Assembly (NCBI GenBank): GCA_015680685.1
Contig: MNCI01000606.1
Location: forward strand, 51,134 to 115,133
Direction: 5' to 3'
Source of the DNA: Gnetum montanum
Taxonomy: Eukaryota > Streptophyta > Gnetopsida > Gnetales > Gnetaceae
DNA length: 64,000 nucleotides
In this document: piece by piece, positions 33,690-44,555 of the stretch
Position numbering within the stretch: position 1 is the first letter of the stretch
How the letters are laid out: each line of letters starts with the position of its first letter
The notes under the pieces: generated by a model
Told to the model about the DNA's origin: nothing
The model's database searches: none
The model's input: only the letters and a program-made list of their open reading frames with translations
Made by a program: the position numbers and the translations under genes

Positions 33690-34570
33690 GAGTGGTGAGA
33701 TACCCCTATGTCCAACCATATGAATCACAAACATTCATGCACGATCTAGTTGAATTCTATGGATGGGACTAGTTTTGTATCTAAATCGTTATGCTCTAAT
33801 CATAGTTCACTATCTTCCCACCTAGACTAGTGGTAGCTTTGTCATGTATGGTTTAGTCTACAATGGGGCATATGATGGTGTTGTCTAACTCTATGCTACT
33901 GCTAATGAAAATAAAGAGATTAATTAATCAAGCTAAGTAATGATGGAAAGTAAAGTCTAAACTAGCCTACATGCAATGAGTATCCATTCTCAATCATCCA
34001 TACATGCCTTGGACTTCGTATAACTACCACAGGGATTGCCAAGTGTACATCCCTAAGCTTGCCAAATAATACACTACTGGTTTACCAAGTAATTACACTT
34101 AAGCATTCGTGATTAAGTTGTACTCATTTTGCTTAATGACAGGAATAGTAAATAGAAATAAATGAAAACATTAACTAAAGAAAATAGTAAATGATCAAAC
34201 AATTAAATCAATAATAAATCTAAGTGGATTCTACAATGATGGGAGTAATCCCGATATTTATTTCTAGTCATGTAACATGCCCAAGTATGTCACACTTGAA
34301 CGAAGGTGTCATACAATTACAAACATCACACTACTGGCATGCATTAGGGACAAAGAATTGGGAATCAACAATCTATGAAATAGCTAACAAAAAATATATC
34401 CCAACCATGCAACCAAGTGTTGTATTTATAGGCTAGCATGGAGGAGATGATATCAGATATCCAACATTGTTTCTTGGGACCTAATATTGTGTATCTGATA
34501 TCGAGGCCTCAATATCAGATATCTAATATCGGGGCTGACATAATCATGACTCATCACCATGGTAAAGGAG
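33690..34570 (-). repeat. Element G 5' LTR and leader
   Basis: On the minus strand it starts near 34570. It carries GATATC/CAATATC words (34440-34565), a TATA box (CTATAAAT, 34431-34424), then an R-U5/leader part (34345-33690). This part is homologous, inverted, to 25370-25960 of element F. Gag begins about 125 nt further on. A clear primer-binding site was not found. Confidence 0.55.
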
Positions 34571-35685
34571 AAGTGGAGACATGCTTCAAAATTAAAAGAA
34601 TGCAGGAATGATTCAAAGCTAAAAAGTTCCTTACTACAAACAATTATGTTACCTAGATTAATTCTCCACCTTTTAGAATGATTTCTTAGTTGGTTAAAAT
34701 ATGTGTAAAGAAGATCATTCTCCTTAGATGGTTAAAATATGTGATGGTCTACATCCACCATAAAACTCTACTCAAACTCTAGGTGGTAGAGTAATTCTAT
34801 TAATCAAAGAAAAAAATTACAAGGTTTCTTTTACAATCTTGAATTGATCACAAACCCAACCTCAAAGTCATAGAAGATAGCTTTGATAGCATAGCAGGAG
34901 AGGAAATACTCTACCTTATCTCAACATAGAGACTCTAGGGCTTTCCACACTTTCTGAGAAAAGAAGACACAAAGCTTTTACAGAGAAGAATAGAGAGAGA
35001 AGAAGAAGAAATCTTAATTCTAGCAGAAAGCTTAAAACTTGAACATTCACACGAAGCATGACTACTTCAATTTATAGTTGTCATCCCTTTTAACCATTTT
35101 TAGATTCGTTCTTCCAACTGTTGTCATTCCACTAAAGAAAGTGCGAGAGGAAGAAATGTTGTAGCAATGACTAATTTGTTGCAAAGGAGTATCTAAAGAA
35201 GAAACTATCATACTCATTGTATCTAACCTTCCATTACTTCTTTCATAAGATTCAGGTGAGCCTTAATTGCTAAGTGAAGGAGAAAGAAATTTGTCATTTT
35301 AACTTTGGTGCTAATGGCTCCTTCCTACGTAAATCACTAGCTCTACATATAATAGCTCTTTAGGCTTCAATAGACTCCCCTATATTCACTAGTGGATTCA
35401 GCTTACTTCTACAGCCATATTGACTTTGCCTTTTCTGTAAGAATAGATTTGTTGTATAAGCTTATGTTATCCCTATAGACAAAATCTTTGTTGTAGCTCA
35501 TGTAGATCTAAAACCTGGTTCTTTTGCTTGGGCTGAAATGGCAATGATCCCTTCAAGGAGGATTAGAAGCTCTTGATTTTTCAACTTTTCTTAGTTCTAT
35601 CATGTGGTAATAGAACTGATGTGGCAAAGCTATTTACATGAGCCAAGTAGAACTAGAAACTAGTTATAAATATCAATTCTAGATG
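34571..35685. other. Unassigned non-coding stretch
   Basis: No domain recognised. It contains a purine-rich 'agagagagaagaagaagaa' run near 34990-35010 and a CTCTAC...GTAGAG inverted pair near 34765-34790. It could be LTR sequence of an unrecognised family, but no partner was found. Confidence 0.3.
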
Positions 35686-35689
35686 TTGA

Positions 35690-36368
35690 TGTGGTGGGGC
35701 ACTTCACAAGATTGAAATTGATTCAAAGGTTTTTAAAAAATGTTGAAACTGAGCTTTTCCAAAAATGTTTAAATCAATATTTTCTAAAAAAAATTTAAAT
35801 CAAGATTTTTGAAGGGATGCTAGCATGGTATATTAGTTCAAGCAATCCCTTCTAGAGTAAAAAAGCTATTCTACAAGCTAATTCTATTGAGAACTTTTCA
35901 TCTTCAGCTAACATGGTAGAGAAAATTCTTATTCCTCTTGTAATAGGTTGATTCTATTTGGCATTACCTTTTTTGGTTGATGTGGTAGAGCTATTTTCAT
36001 CATCAAAAATAGTTCTATGTATTGATCCTTTTTGCTAAGTTGGAATAAAAGAATTTTTAGCACATGTCTTAGAGCTTTTTAAATGAAACTTGGTCCCACA
36101 TAGTTCTACTACTAAAAGTTGATGTGGTAGAGCTAGGTTAATGAGCCCTTCATAGAGTGAGAAAATGGATCTACAAACTAATCCTATTATGTGCTTTGCT
36201 TTCATGGGCTGACATAGTAGAGTTTATTTTCATTTCTTTTATAGAATTAAAAATGGATTCTACAAGATGACTCTTCAAGATGATCTAGAAACAAATTTTA
36301 AGCACATGAGTTCTAAATAAGAGGATGACATGGAAGAGATAAATTGCTCACGTCCTTCATAAACCAAA
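35690..36368 (+). repeat. Leader-like direct repeat, left copy
   Basis: Colinear with 50595-51245. Both begin caagattgaaattgat and end tcata(a/g)accaaagc. Inside are repeated (G)CTAACATGGTAGAGC-like words roughly every 60-110 bp (about 35820, 35913, 35982, 36112, 36208, 36328). It joins directly to gag at a short shared 'aaagc'. Confidence 0.65.
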
Positions 36369-38190
36369 GCCACCAATGTTTGATGGTTTTGACTTTGCTT
36401 ATTGGAAAGTTAGGATGTAGCACTTCTTCAAATCAATGGAGTTTAAAGTATGGAAGTCCATCCTCAAAGGCAACACATCACCCATCGACAGCACAATAGA
36501 AGCCATAAAGCCTAAGAACAAATGGACACAAGAATAAAGAGATAAGTTCATGCATGAATCAAAAGCTAAATATTGTTTATTTTGTGCATTGAATAAGTTT
36601 TAATTTAATAGCGTAGCTAGATGTAAAATGGCCAAAGAAAATTGAGAGACTTTAGAAGCTACATATGAAGGAACCTCAATATTTAAATAATCTAAATTGT
36701 TAGTGTTCCACAGTGAGTATGATAAGTTGAAAATGAGAGAAGATGAGAAAATAATAGATTACTTCTGTAAAGAAAATGATCTGGTTGTGGTCATTGGAGG
36801 TACCAGTAAAAACTTTTCCAAAAGCGATGATATAATAAAAATGAATAGGACTTTACAACTGGAATCTAGGCCAAAGTGACTACTATGGAAGAAATCAAGG
36901 ACTTTTCAATTCTTAAATTTGAAGGGATTCAAAGTGGTCTTATTGCTTATGAAATGAATCTCATAAGCAAAGGAGCTCTTCAAGAGAAGCTGCCCATTGC
37001 CCTTAAATCAGCAACTAAGGAGAAGGAGCCTAATGAGCCAAATGACGATAATGAAGAGGAAATAGCCTTTCTCTCAAGAAAACTACAAATACTTATATCA
37101 AAGAGGGATTAAAGCACCAATCAGTAGAGATCAAATCCATTCAAAGGTAAAGAGATAGGTAAAAATCCATAGAATGTTGGGTTTGTAGTGGAAGAGGCCA
37201 TGTGGCCTCCATATGTCCTAGTAATGGTAGGTTATAGAGAAAGGACAAAAATAATGAAAATATGAAAAAGACCAATTTCTACACATGTTGGGACAATGGA
37301 GAACAAAGTGAATAAGAGGTGGAATACGATGTAAAAAATTCACATCTCATCTATATGGTTCTCATAGATGATGATGCTGACACCTTGGATGATGAACTCA
37401 ATGAAGAAGAAAGGTTTGATTTGTCATGTAATGAATTATTATCCTTTCAAAATATTTTCACAAAATTAAATAAGCAATTTAAAATAAAAGATCAAGAAAT
37501 TTCTTTATTGAGTTCAACAATTTTTAATCTTACTAAAGAACTCTTAAACCTAAGGGATGAGAATGAAAAACTAACCTTGCCCTATGAGCAAGGTAAAGTA
37601 GAAATTGCAGATGTCAAACTTGTAAACAAAAGGTTGGTAAAAGAAAAAGAGTCCCTTTAGATGGTATTGGAATAAGGAAGAAGTCCACATGACAAGAGTA
37701 GGCTTGGATGTTGTATGAAAGATGAATCACCTTTACCAACTCTATCTTAGGTGAATGTTATTCCAAGGAACAAAGCTTCTATATTCCAATCAAAAGAAGC
37801 TCCCATCCATTAAAAGGATCCTCAAAGGTTTTATCATTCTAATAACTCTTACTACAATAGGAGTGTTAGATGTTATTATTATCATAAATTTGGGCACAAG
37901 TAGTGGGAATGCAATTTAAAGTTCTATCATCTGAATAGTTGGTCATACATAGAACTCCTAGGTCTTACCAAAATGCACCAAGAAAGGAATCCATGCATGA
38001 CCATGGGAATAATTGGACCACACAAAAGATCAAGGAGATCAAGAAAGAATGGAGAGTCAAATAGAAGGGACAAGAGGACAAGCAGACTCTCTCCAACAAA
38101 TTCATAAGAGGGAGCCAAGCCTTGGACATTGAAGAAGCTCGATTAAGAAGAGAAATCTCAAAAGAGCAATTTCTTTTTCTAGCATACTAA
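36369..38190 (+). pseudogene. gag: Ty1/copia gag (UBN2 type) of element B, damaged
   Basis: Recognisable order: KPPMFDGFDFAYWKVRM, FKVWKSILKGNT, CLFCALNKF, a CKMAKEN segment and LEATYEGTS. Two open blocks follow. 36697-36879 has DKLKMREDEKIIDYF. 36876-37112 has TTMEEIKDFSILKFEGIQ then LIAYEMNLISKGA. A perfect CCHC knuckle follows (C-W-V-C-S-G-R-G-H-V-A-S-I-C, 37175-37216). A coiled-coil block (37319-37660) with KLNKQFKIKDQEISLL comes after that. A second knuckle at about 37863-37910 has Tyr for its second Cys. The tail ends at TAA 38188-38190. Several stops, for example after KVRM, make it a pseudogene. The initiator region is deleted. It would encode the nucleocapsid of a copia element. Confidence 0.85.
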
Positions 38191-38310
38191 ACACCTTCAT
38201 TTTTCAATAGGAAAGAAAGTAGGTAGAGGTAAATTTTTAATTTATTGTAAGCATCTATTAAGACTATTGTCCTATCCTTTCTTGAATCCCATCCTTATAA
38301 GCCTCTTCCA

Positions 38311-38536
38311 GAGGAGACATCTTCCTGAAGATGGCTACTTTTAACAAGAGACATATACTATGAGACATCTACTCCAAGTAAAAGATGTTTATTTTTCATC
38401 TCCTTCAATGAAAAAGAGATGTCTACTATGTAAGGAAGAGGTTTACTTAAAATTTTAATTACAGAAGAGACATCATCTTTTGCTAAACTATGGCTTCTTT
38501 TTCATCAAAAAGCCCCTGTTGGCGTGGTTATAAAAG
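38311..38536 (+). promoter_or_regulatory. Internal promoter upstream of the element B accessory ORF
   Basis: GAGACA occurs at 38314-38319, 38348-38353, 38362-38367 and 38467-38472, with near-copies between. A good TATA box (TATAAAAG, 38529-38536) follows, and the ORF ATG is at 38585. LTRs of relative A have the same layout: hexamer cluster, then a TATA box 60-170 bp on. The TATA has decayed to ttatgtaaat in the internal site of A. Confidence 0.6.
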
Positions 38537-38584
38537 ATTCAAACCCTTATTTTGTTCTTATTCTCTAAAGAAGACCCCATAGAG

Positions 38585-40024
38585 ATGACCAAGGCTCCAC
38601 CAAGATCAGTGATTTCAGTAGCTATGACCCACAAGAAGATAGGAACATCCATGACACCACTGAAGAAGAGATCAAAAGCAAGTTCCAACAACACACCAAG
38701 CTCCTACACACCTCAATTCAAAAAGACCAGTGCCTAGCACATGTTTAAGGTAACTTCAACCATGAATATACTTTATAAGCACTCCTTGTCTTTTCCCATG
38801 CACAAGCAACAAACTTTGATGGATTATTTTAAAGAGTTGAGCTGAAATGATTCTATTACTATAAATTTCCTAGTTCCAAAAGTGTTAATAAGAGAGTTTG
38901 ATTACAATATTATGATTTCCAATGATGTTTTTGGGGCATTCATGTCTATGGTTGGGGATCTTGTCATTGAGGTATCTCCCCAAGTTGTGAATGCACCCCT
39001 TGGGATTTCCAGTGCAAATGTTTTCTAAGTGACCATTGATACTATGGATGATATTTATATTCTTGAAAGTCATGATGAGTTTTGTAATGCCCTGTTTGGT
39101 GTGTCTTTTGATATAGGATGTATTCATAAGAATACGATGTCTCCTAATGCTTCAACTTTGTCCCATATTGTGCTCTATAACATTATTGTAAAAGGTAGAA
39201 GCTATAGCTATCGGCTACCACCCCAAGCTTTTGTGCTCTACTATCTCCTTACAGGGTAGCCACTAGATTTGAGACATACTCTTTGCTAGGACATGTTTAG
39301 TTTATATGCCAAGTAGAGAATCCTTAAACACATCTATCTCATTATCTTGTTGATACGTCAAAGGGGTGTACCTATTCCAAATATGCCTTTGTTCAAAGTC
39401 AAGAGAAGCTTAGAAAGTATGCTAAGAAGAGGAATCTTTATCATGTAACAAAAGTAGGAACAAGCACCAAGCCACCTCCATTAGAAAAGAAGAAGAAAGT
39501 GGCATCATCCTCTAGGGCCTCTCCTCATTTGAGTAGGTTCAAATCTATTGGGGCACAACTTAGATCATCCTTGAAGAAGCTCCTTTGAACGTTTTCTCAT
39601 GCTATCAGGATGCTTGGAAGGAATCAATCTTACTTTTGTAAGAGAATGGATGTTGCTACCATACCTATTCTTTTAGATGGATAGCATTTTGTGAAGGTCA
39701 CTACTCCTCCTATCTCTGATAGTGAGGAGGACATTCTTGCTCCACTAAGGTAATCTATAGCATCTGAACCTTCCCATGCATATGACTTAGGAATGGAGTC
39801 TAATTCTGAGCCTAATGCACCATCAACTCATGTCTAAGGTGAGCCTTATGTTTCCATGCATCCTAAGCATCATGATTTGACACATCCTGAGCATGGTGAT
39901 GCTCCCAAATCCTTTGAGAAATAGACCATGGAGAGTATCTTTGGAACCACATCCCAATGGGTACCTACTGATGTTAGTCATCAAAGGAAAGGAGCTTCCT
40001 CATCTTTCCAACAACCTCTAGCTT
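38585..40024 (+). pseudogene. Accessory ORF of element B, part 1 (5' of the C insertion)
   Basis: Starts MTKAPPRSVISVAMTHKKI, 49 nt downstream of a TATA box. A central block matches A: REFDYNIMISNDVFGAFMS, LVIEVSPQVVNAPLGISSAN, DEFCNALFGVSFDIGCI, then a RILKH and LIRQRGVPIP segment (about 39310-39385). The linker motif MESIFGTTSQW is at 39931-39963 and is followed by RKGASSSFQQP, where element C interrupts the frame. A has the same order. Stops and shifts are present. Similarity is to the putative plant transposon protein group; its role in the element is unknown. Confidence 0.65.
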
Positions 40025-40311
40025 AGATTGATGCACAAAATTTTGACACACCAACACCCAAAAGAAAACTTTTTTGAGGAGACTATTGCCTAGGGTGCCT
40101 CTCATATGGGTACGAAAACCCAGGAATAGTCTTAGTTGGAGAGGGCTACATGGCATTTTGAAAATGAAAAACCAAACTTAAAAATTGGGGATTTGAATTA
40201 AGTGATTGTCTTGAATACAATAAGCAACTAAAAAATAAATTTTCCTTAGTCCCACTGATGCTACCAGTCCATCGCTATCGATGGTGTCCACTGCTGGGCA
40301 GGAAGATTGTG

Positions 40312-40343
<32 letters not shown>

Positions 40344-41997
40344 CAAACAGATAGATAGATAGACTACCACATGGAGGTGCTACATGTCTCTTCATCTCTA
40401 CCATGGCTATTGTTTTTGCCATGGGGAGAGAGAAAGGGAGATTCCTGCTGTCCACCACTTGCCTGTCATCTTTGGAAAAAGGAATGAACCTCTACCAGTG
40501 GGAGAAGAGGAGGCCCAATGTTGCCTACCTCTACCATGCACGCACACTACAGATGTGTTGTAGCAACTTGCCACCTTTTGTTTTTCCTACAGTAACCAAG
40601 AAGGGAGGAAAGAGGCAACCACAGTTGTTGTGGAGGATAGTCATAGTCTACCACATGCCCTAGTGTTGTTGACATGCTGATGTCTACCACAAAGAAGAAG
40701 GAAACCTCTAATTGTGGATTTCCTGCTACCTTCTACCACCACATGCATCATGTCTCACCTATAGGTAGAAGGGAGAGACAAACCTATGATGCACATGTTA
40801 TGCAGAGAGATTGTTGTTGCTCACGTGTCATCTACATGCATCCAAAAAAAGCATAACTATCATCCTAGCTAATCCTAGAATTTGATAATTTGGGAGTCCC
40901 CTAAGACTCACAGAAAGAGCCCCCTAGACTGATAAAAATAGCCCCCTTTATAGCTACTACGACCATCCCATAATGGCATCCACATTCTACCTATCATGCC
41001 ACATTCACCTATGGTTGTTACAACCACCACCACCTGCTACATAATCATTGTTACCACCATCATGACCGTTCACTACCAAAAACTGCCACCATGATTGCCA
41101 CCTCCAACACTATGTCATTAACATCCCTAAAATGAATGCACATAACACTGCTAAAAATTCCCACCATGAATACCTTTGTAACTCTTGTAACACCCAAGAG
41201 TTACAATTTGCAGGCCCATCATGAAAGTTTGATGGATATTGATGTGTTGTAAAAGTTTCCACAAGTCGGTGTTGGTTTTCACCTGCACAAATTTTGTTGT
41301 TAGTATCTATCAAAAAATACACATTCAAATTATATGGTTACAAGCCATGTCCCTACAGTCTCTTCACTGAGAAAAGCAATTTAAAGAAAACAAAATGCTC
41401 ATCCCACATTGGATACAGTCTAGAATCTGAACACAATTCAATGAGAAAGCAAGGATTCCTAGGCCAACATGGAATAGCGCAAGGATTCTATCCATAAATT
41501 AATTTTCATGGAGCATTCATATTCATAACTTGTTCTCTTTAATTGCAACTGCTTTTCTAGTTTATTGATTGTAGTTTGTAGCTACCTGTTTGGCCATATT
41601 TTTTTAGCATTATGTTAACCACTCTTTTAAAATCATCACATATATATAGCTATTGTTTTATCTTCTTAATATTCAAATACTTGATAGTTTCGGGGACCAA
41701 AAAATGGATACCCAACATTTTTCGCATTGGTGTGCATATATAATTTTACTGGGCATTTGTTTTCTACTTAAAGAAAAATGCAAGGTCACACATCACAATT
41801 TTGACTGTCAATGTAGTGGCGATGCTAGGAAAATATTTATCTTTATGAAGTTCTATTAATATTAAACGTGTACAACATCCATGTTCATATTACATTAGTA
41901 TGTCACTGTTGATGATATGATTTTTTTAAATTTTCATGGTATTCAAACATATCTAAACATGTTCCTGTGTCTAGCATGGTCAAGGTTGACATCAACA
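40025..41997 (-). repeat. Element C 3' LTR (left copy)
   Basis: It is a direct repeat of 46856-48837. It contains an (AG)n plus (AGAT)n run at 40317-40362 and a perfect hairpin at 41176-41206 (TTGTAACTCTTG, 7-nt loop, CAAGAGTTACAA). Short open frames inside it have counterparts in the other LTR and show no coding signal. Confidence 0.9.
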
Positions 41998-42000
41998 CTT

Positions 42001-42010
42001 AGCCCCCAAA
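42001..42010 (-). other. Polypurine tract of element C
   Basis: On the minus strand AGTTTGGGGGCTAAG runs up to the LTR start TGTTGATG. A G-rich run next to the 3' LTR is typical of gypsy elements and fixes the orientation. Confidence 0.75.
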
Positions 42011-42014
42011 CTTT

Positions 42015-43395
42015 AATTGCATGCAAGTGCAAGGAGCAACAAAAAACCACAAAATTTTGAAAGGATATCCAACAGATTAAAATCCACAAACATCAAAAAA
42101 TAGGCAAATAAAAACTTAAAAGTAAACTGTATCGATCTAAACATGATTAAAATAACCATATAATCAAAAGAGAACTAAATGTAGGCCACCCTTACCACAC
42201 CATCTTATGTAATCAAATTCTAAATATATAATTATATTATTTTAACTAAATATATCTATATATATAATTAAAATATATAGCTAAGATCTCACTCCTAATC
42301 TTCTCACAAGGTAAAAGTCAAAAGCATGTGAATTACTTTTGAGCACAATACCCATACTAAACTTAATGAGGAGGATAGGCTCACGTTAGATCATGGCTAG
42401 CCATAACTTTTAGATTTTTCCTTGGGATTCTCTCTCTTTTTTTTCTGACATTAAGCAAGGGGATGGATGAAAAAGGATTGTTTGCTTCTATCTTTTTTCT
42501 TTTTTCTTTTTCTTGAATAGGGGGATTACTGCCAAACCCCATCACACTCAAGAACTTATTACACTACCAAAGAACATGGTCCTTATTCTTTTTTTCTCTT
42601 TTTTCTAGGAAACTTTGCTTATGGTGTACTTCATTCTAAAGGTAGGAATTCCAACACAAGTCTAGCTGATTAGCTGCACTACCAAAGAACACGATCCTTT
42701 TGGAACTTTGCTGTTAGTGTAGTTCAACCATGTATGTGCCTTTAATTACAATTTGATAGCATCATAGTAGGTCTCCTAGGTGGCTAAGGGATCTCAAGTG
42801 GAGATCAACACACTTCATCCCATTATTCACAAGGTAGTCATGGATCATCACACTTGAGGGCTAGGACTTATGAGAGGCAAAAAGGGATTTTCCAAGGTCA
42901 CCTACTAATTATGGCTAACCATTCAACAACATCACCTATCCTACACTCACATGATCATGATGATTACATGATAAGTTAGCACAAATCTCATGCTCCATAA
43001 TTCAACATAACTAGTAAAACTAAAACCTTGAAAAAGACTAGAAAGAATGAAAGCATTATTAGAATATATAGTATAAAAGAGATTTTATGTAATAGTAATA
43101 AGAAATATTATATGAAGCATTATACTAACATTATTTTCCAATGGTGCTCTGATGACCCAACGCGTAGTAACTCAAAAGACCATAATGATTATTAAAATCA
43201 TATGAAAAGAAAAATCAAAACAATATGCTAAGAAATAAATGATGTAAATGCAAAGAAAATATGCAAATGCAAATATATACAAATGAAATGCATGGCAAAG
43301 AGGAAGAAAGCATGCAACTAAGACTCTACCAGGTGTCCACATGGGGCACTTAAGTAGAAATGCTTCATATGAAATACATTAAAATTCCTATGTAG
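42015..43395. other. Non-coding interior of element C
   Basis: The AT-rich region between the integrase remnant and the polypurine tract. It includes T/C-rich runs (42428-42600) with two copies of a 'tac-acta-ccaaagaac' block (42560-42577 and 42675-42692). No coding domain recognised. Confidence 0.4.
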
Positions 43396-43399
43396 CCTA

Positions 43400-43605
43400 T
43401 GTCCTTACACATCAGTAATTTTATAAACATTGGGTCCAATGACATCTTTAATTTGAAATGGGCTTAACCACATAGGAGAGAAATTACCTTGAATATTTTC
43501 TCAATCAAATGTTCTACCTCTTTCCAAGACTAGGTCTCCTATCTTAAAGACTTCACCAACATGTTTCTTGTCAAGCCATTGTTTAACAATTTGTCAATGC
43601 TTAAG
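43400..43605 (-). pseudogene. int: Integrase C-terminal piece of element C
   Basis: Minus-strand reading: QWLDKKHVGEVFKIGDLVLE, then FSPMWLSPFQIKDVIGPNVY and KITDV before a stop. This is the K-x-G-D-x-V-L, F-x-P-x-W-x-G-P-(Y/F)-x-I pattern of the gypsy integrase C-terminus. The catalytic core and RT that should lie upstream are absent. Confidence 0.75.
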
Positions 43606-43721
43606 ATTATGAAAATCAAGATCTAATCGTAATTTTCTTGTTCATTTTCTATCAAGCACTAAATTTAAAAATTTCATAAGATGAATAATTCTACACACTA
43701 GAAGTTCATCAAGTTTTCCTT

Positions 43722-44540
43722 TCATATAAGTTCCAACCTTAGGTCTAACAGGTTTAGGTCTTTGTGAGTCATCGAATATGGCCTTTCTATGGATGTGTCG
43801 TTAAAATTTAGCACACCTTCAAATGTTTTAAGAGGTAGGGTCTTATTTATATCTTTCTCTTTCCCTAAAGGTGGTGGATCAGTCAAATGAAATCCATTTT
43901 GTTGTTGATAAGGCAAGGTATCTCCATAGCTTTCTTCACCTTCTCTAGAACTTTGATAGGATTGGGTGGAATCTATATGAGAGACAAGATTTATTTTTGT
44001 AGTTCCACCCACATGGCCATTTATAACATGTTCAGTGCACTCAACCTCAATAACCCTAACATAAAAATTAGTGTTTTGATCTTCCAAAGATTGATTTTGT
44101 TGATCCAAGGTTGTAACTACTTGTTTGTAGAAAGGCTCTCTTGGCATGATCATGTATTCAGATTTTCCTTTGATAGGGATTAATAGTTCAGAGAAATATA
44201 ACCTAAAGAAGCCCCCAAACTTAGCTTCAAAAGTCCTAGATAAGAGCACACCATAAGTGGATGACATGTCAACTATTAAGATGTCCGTGTAACATGCAAA
44301 TATAGGTCATTGTTTTAGTTGTACTTTCACTCTTTTTAATGATCCTACAATAGGTATGTTAGACCCATCAAGTTGAATTACACTTTTCATTTGTGGTATC
44401 ATTTTTTCTCCTAAGGTTTTACATATCTCAAGAGGCATGACACTAACAATTGATCCAAAATCCATCAAACAATTATGGACATTTTTCCCTAAAATGATCA
44501 AGGTTGTTAGGAAATGGGGTTGATCTTTCTTGCTTGACAT
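43722..44540 (-). pseudogene. Aspartic protease region of element C
   Basis: The retropepsin cleaves the element polyprotein. The block at 44540-44307 reads LTTLIILGKNVHNCLMDFGS followed by IVSVMPLEICKTLG. The catalytic D-S/T-G position is D-F-G here; related plant families have D-L-G-A-S. After one stop the frame resumes at 44267 (and just upstream, ILIVDMSSTYGVLLSRTF), matching the D-(I/L)-P-x-(A/S)-Y-G-x-L-L-(G/S)-R segment. A long hydrophilic tail follows to 43722. RT does not follow, which shows an internal deletion. Confidence 0.7.
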
Positions 44541-44555
44541 GGAATTATTTGCATT

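Larger units (their letters stand above)
25975..34570 (-). mobile_element. Element G: non-autonomous Ty3/gypsy with gag and accessory ORF
   Basis: Minus-strand order: 5' LTR (about 34570-33690), gag (33565-31800), a spacer with a 135-bp duplication and assembly gaps (31800-29720), an internal promoter (29663-29709), the accessory ORF (29096-26382), and a truncated 3' LTR (about 26220-25975). The LTR evidence is the match of 25980-26210 with 34345-34565, including the TATA box and GATATC-rich U3. No RT or integrase was recognised. It meets element F tail to tail at about 25972. Confidence 0.6.

Noticed and set aside
40317-40362. (AG)n/(AGAT)n run as a functional element.
   Set aside because: A simple microsatellite within an LTR; the partner LTR has a shorter, imperfect version.
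40430-41860. Several open frames of 60-90 codons in the C LTRs (also 47081-48260).
   Set aside because: They lie inside paired LTRs, differ in frame between the two copies and show no known domain.
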